Source: a virus
Reading direction: 5' to 3' (one strand)
Virus record (IMG/VR): IMGVR_UViG_3300043399_000303
Location: 1-22,450 of that record
DNA length: 22,450 bases
Both the position numbers and the translations under genes were made by a program. This document shows positions 20,584-22,450 of this stretch, in pieces. Every line of letters starts with the position of its first letter. Within the stretch, counting starts at the first letter, position 1. A model generated the notes under the pieces. It had not been told where the DNA came from. It made no database searches and saw only the letters and a program-made list of their open reading frames with translations.

Positions 20584-21764
20584 AGTTTGTTCTTTATAAT
20601 TTCCGCTACCGTACTGGCTGTAACCGGTGCCAGTGTCCAACCCAAATGTCCGTGTCCTGTATTATAAAACACTTTTGTGTTGTTGTCACTCTGTTTGACA
20701 ACAGGCATCATGTTGGGTGTCATGGGACGCAGACATGCCCAACTGGTGTAATCGTGTGTGTTGATATCGGGAAAGTTGGTGTGAACCCAGCGCAGTAGAG
20801 GTTCAATTCGATCCCTGCGAATATCATAGTTTTCGCCGTTTAGTTCAGCAGTGCCTGCAACACGAAAACGATTGCCTAAAGTGCTGGTAACAATCTTGGC
20901 TTGATCATCCAGCAAACTTACTCGGGGCAAGTGCTTGGGGTCAACATTGTTGATTGTAATGCTGTAGCCTTTCACAGGGTAGATATCCAGAGTATCGCCC
21001 ACTTGTTCTGCTAACTCTACGCTGCCTACTCCGGCACTGATCACAACCGCATCAAACCCATCCAAGGACAACAACAAGTTAACATCGGGCGCATGTCCGA
21101 ATTTGAAACTTACATTGTACTTGGTTTTTAGTACCTCAGCTAGGCCATAACAGAACTTGTGAATGTCACCAGTCCAGTCGTCCTTGGTCCAAGCTGCACC
21201 AATCATGTCATTGATGTTGTTGAGTGTCGCATCTTTCATCTTGGCTTCAGCAGGAGCCAACAGTTTCCATTCAGCACCATTGTTTTCGTAGATGAATCTA
21301 GCCTCTACAGCATTGCTCCAATACTTTTCATCTTTGTAAAAGTGTAGAATACCGCAGTCGCTGCGATCAAACTCAATGCTTTCTTCCTTGCATATCTCAT
21401 CATAGAGTTTTCTAGACTCAAGGCCCATTTTGATAGTTGCAGCAGTGTTCTTGTGGTATTCTAGATTAAACGTATGCCACAAAAACTTGGCCATCCACTT
21501 CCATTGTTTGAAGTCCAAGCGCGGGCGGATCAGCAACGGGGCATCCTTGGTAAACATCCACTTGATGCCTTTCCACACGTTGCTCCACGTGGTCCAGACC
21601 TCGCTGTTGCTGACTGAGATCTGTCCACCATTGGCAAAGCTGGTGCGCATTGCTGGATAACGCTCTTGCTCATACACAGTTACAGAGTAACCCTGACGAG
21701 CAAGATAATATGCTGTGGTAACGCCAGTGATGCCAGCGCCCACTACTGCTACACGTTTGGTCAT
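20580..21764 (-). CDS. dadA: DadA-like D-amino-acid dehydrogenase / DAO-family FAD oxidoreductase
   Basis: The 394-residue protein aligns by eye along its length to bacterial DadA: FAD-binding G9-A-G11-I-T-G14 near the N-terminus, NGGQIS after the first domain, IKWMF.KDAPL, the YPVKGYS segment, LRPMTPN, and a closing NTGHGHLGWT. DadA oxidises D-amino acids to 2-oxo acids and passes electrons to the respiratory chain at the inner membrane. ATG at 21764 overlaps the nrdA stop, and its own stop overlaps the nrdB start (both ATGA), so it is translated in the middle of the RNR cluster. This is not a usual RNR partner. Substrate specificity within the DAO family is uncertain. Confidence 0.88.
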   Translation of the reverse strand: MTKRVAVVGAGITGVTTAYYLARQGYSVTVYEQERYPAMRTSFANGGQISVSNSEVWTTWSNVWKGIKWMFTKDAPLLIRPRLDFKQWKWMAKFLWHTFNLEYHKNTAATIKMGLESRKLYDEICKEESIEFDRSDCGILHFYKDEKYWSNAVEARFIYENNGAEWKLLAPAEAKMKDATLNNINDMIGAAWTKDDWTGDIHKFCYGLAEVLKTKYNVSFKFGHAPDVNLLLSLDGFDAVVISAGVGSVELAEQVGDTLDIYPVKGYSITINNVDPKHLPRVSLLDDQAKIVTSTLGNRFRVAGTAELNGENYDIRRDRIEPLLRWVHTNFPDINTHDYTSWACLRPMTPNMMPVVKQSDNNTKVFYNTGHGHLGWTLAPVTASTVAEIIKNKL

Positions 21765-22450
21765 AGTTTGCAGCTCTCGCAATCTTCCACGTCATCAAAG
21801 TCAATGGCTTCTAAAGGCGCTTCTTCAACGTCTTTGCTCTTGGCGCCTTGCTTGTTGATCAAGCTGTAGTAGAATGTTTTGATACCCCAGTGGTGTGCCA
21901 ACATTAGATTGCGAGCAATCAATGTAGTGGGCACTTTGCGGCCTTCAAAGTGTGCAGGATTGTAGAATGTGTTTGTTGAAATTGATTGATCCACATAGAC
22001 CTGCAACACAGCGGCTGTCTTGAGATAGCCTTCACAGTTGTGTTGATCCCACATCAGCTGATATTTGTTCTTGAGCTTGTGGTACTCAGGCACAACCTGT
22101 GTCAATGAACCTGCCTTGCTTTCTTTCACAGTGATCAAACTCATGGGCATTTCGATACCATTGGTTGAGTTGATCACAACCGAGCTAGACTCCACAGGAG
22201 CAATGGCCATGAGTGTGGCATTACGAACACCATAGGCTCGCATTTCAGCACGTAGACCTTCCCAGTTCAGTTCAGGTGCAAAGTTAGTGAGTTCGTCTGC
22301 GCCCTTGGCTCTACGTTCCCAAGGGAAGATGCCTTGCCCATACCAAGTACGGTCAGAGTCTTTGCAGCGACCACGTTCCTTGGCCAGTTCCACTGTGGCT
22401 TCAGTTAGATAGTAAGCCTGGTGCTCCATCCATGACTTGACTTCTGCTAG
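21761..22450 (-). CDS. nrdA: Ribonucleotide reductase class I large subunit, C-terminal part
   Basis: The last 229 residues of NrdA are present; the gene continues beyond the window. It reduces NDPs to dNDPs. Visible signatures are the SSSVVINSTNGIEMP region, a DQSISTNTFYNP segment, the dityrosine pair in KTFYYSLIN used for radical transfer, and a C-terminal C-E-S-C-K-L tail that shuttles electrons to glutaredoxin. The frame is open to position 22450. The stop is shared in an ATGA overlap with the dadA-like start. Confidence 0.95.
   Translation of the reverse strand, partial: LAEVKSWMEHQAYYLTEATVELAKERGRCKDSDRTWYGQGIFPWERRAKGADELTNFAPELNWEGLRAEMRAYGVRNATLMAIAPVESSSVVINSTNGIEMPMSLITVKESKAGSLTQVVPEYHKLKNKYQLMWDQHNCEGYLKTAAVLQVYVDQSISTNTFYNPAHFEGRKVPTTLIARNLMLAHHWGIKTFYYSLINKQGAKSKDVEEAPLEAIDFDDVEDCESCKL

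Noticed and set aside
1-22450. CRISPR arrays, insertion sequences, integrase or att sites
   Set aside because: No regularly spaced repeats, transposase-like proteins, or terminal inverted repeats were seen on either strand.

Overview
The window looks like part of a large, tightly packed genome of a tailed, T4-like (myovirus-type) bacteriophage, probably infecting an aquatic bacterium. The evidence is almost complete strand bias (nearly every gene is on the minus strand), ATGA or few-base overlaps between most neighbours, a PAAR spike-tip gene beside tail-like genes, a phage-type class I ribonucleotide reductase set, an ATP-dependent DNA ligase, and auxiliary genes known from aquatic phages (Hsp20, ribosomal protein bS21). 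The host cannot be named from the sequence alone; the genes for ClpX, ClpS and bS21 suit a proteobacterium-like host but do not prove it.

Reading in the transcribed (minus) direction from position 22450 down: (1) 22450-15753 is one overlapping block: nrdA (C-terminal part), a D-amino-acid dehydrogenase-like gene, nrdB, a small unknown gene, glutaredoxin, a small unknown gene, PAAR, and two large tail- or virion-like proteins. It ends in a strong intrinsic terminator at 15727-15755. (2) 15723-10863 is driven by two near-identical sigma70-type promoters. It holds a run of small phage genes of unknown function around an ATP-dependent DNA ligase. (3) 10866-6128 begins with a consensus-like promoter and a roughly 180-nt, GC-rich leader predicted to fold strongly. 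Then come a small unknown gene, a membrane/coiled-coil protein, ClpX, bS21, a small unknown gene, Hsp20 and ClpS: a proteostasis and translation-takeover block. (4) 6134-5343 is a plus-strand metallophosphoesterase. (5) 5321-1336 is a small-molecule or glycan cassette: unknown protein, DUF6492-like glycosyltransferase, nucleotide-sugar dehydrogenase, 2OG-Fe(II) oxygenase-like protein and amidinotransferase. (6) 1039-1356 is a small plus-strand gene. (7) 989-1 is a UV-damage endonuclease (UvdE/UvsE) that runs off the window and whose promoter geometry predicts a leaderless mRNA.

Together the genes describe a phage that makes dNTPs (NrdAB plus glutaredoxin), repairs its DNA (ligase, UvdE), redirects host proteolysis and translation (ClpX with an intact ClpP-docking loop, ClpS, bS21, Hsp20), and may alter a glycan or small metabolite. 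No stretch longer than about 213 bases lacks a gene. The points most worth following up are the structured leader RNA at about 10650-10831, the dadA-like gene inserted between nrdA and nrdB, and the amidinotransferase/sugar-dehydrogenase/oxygenase cassette.
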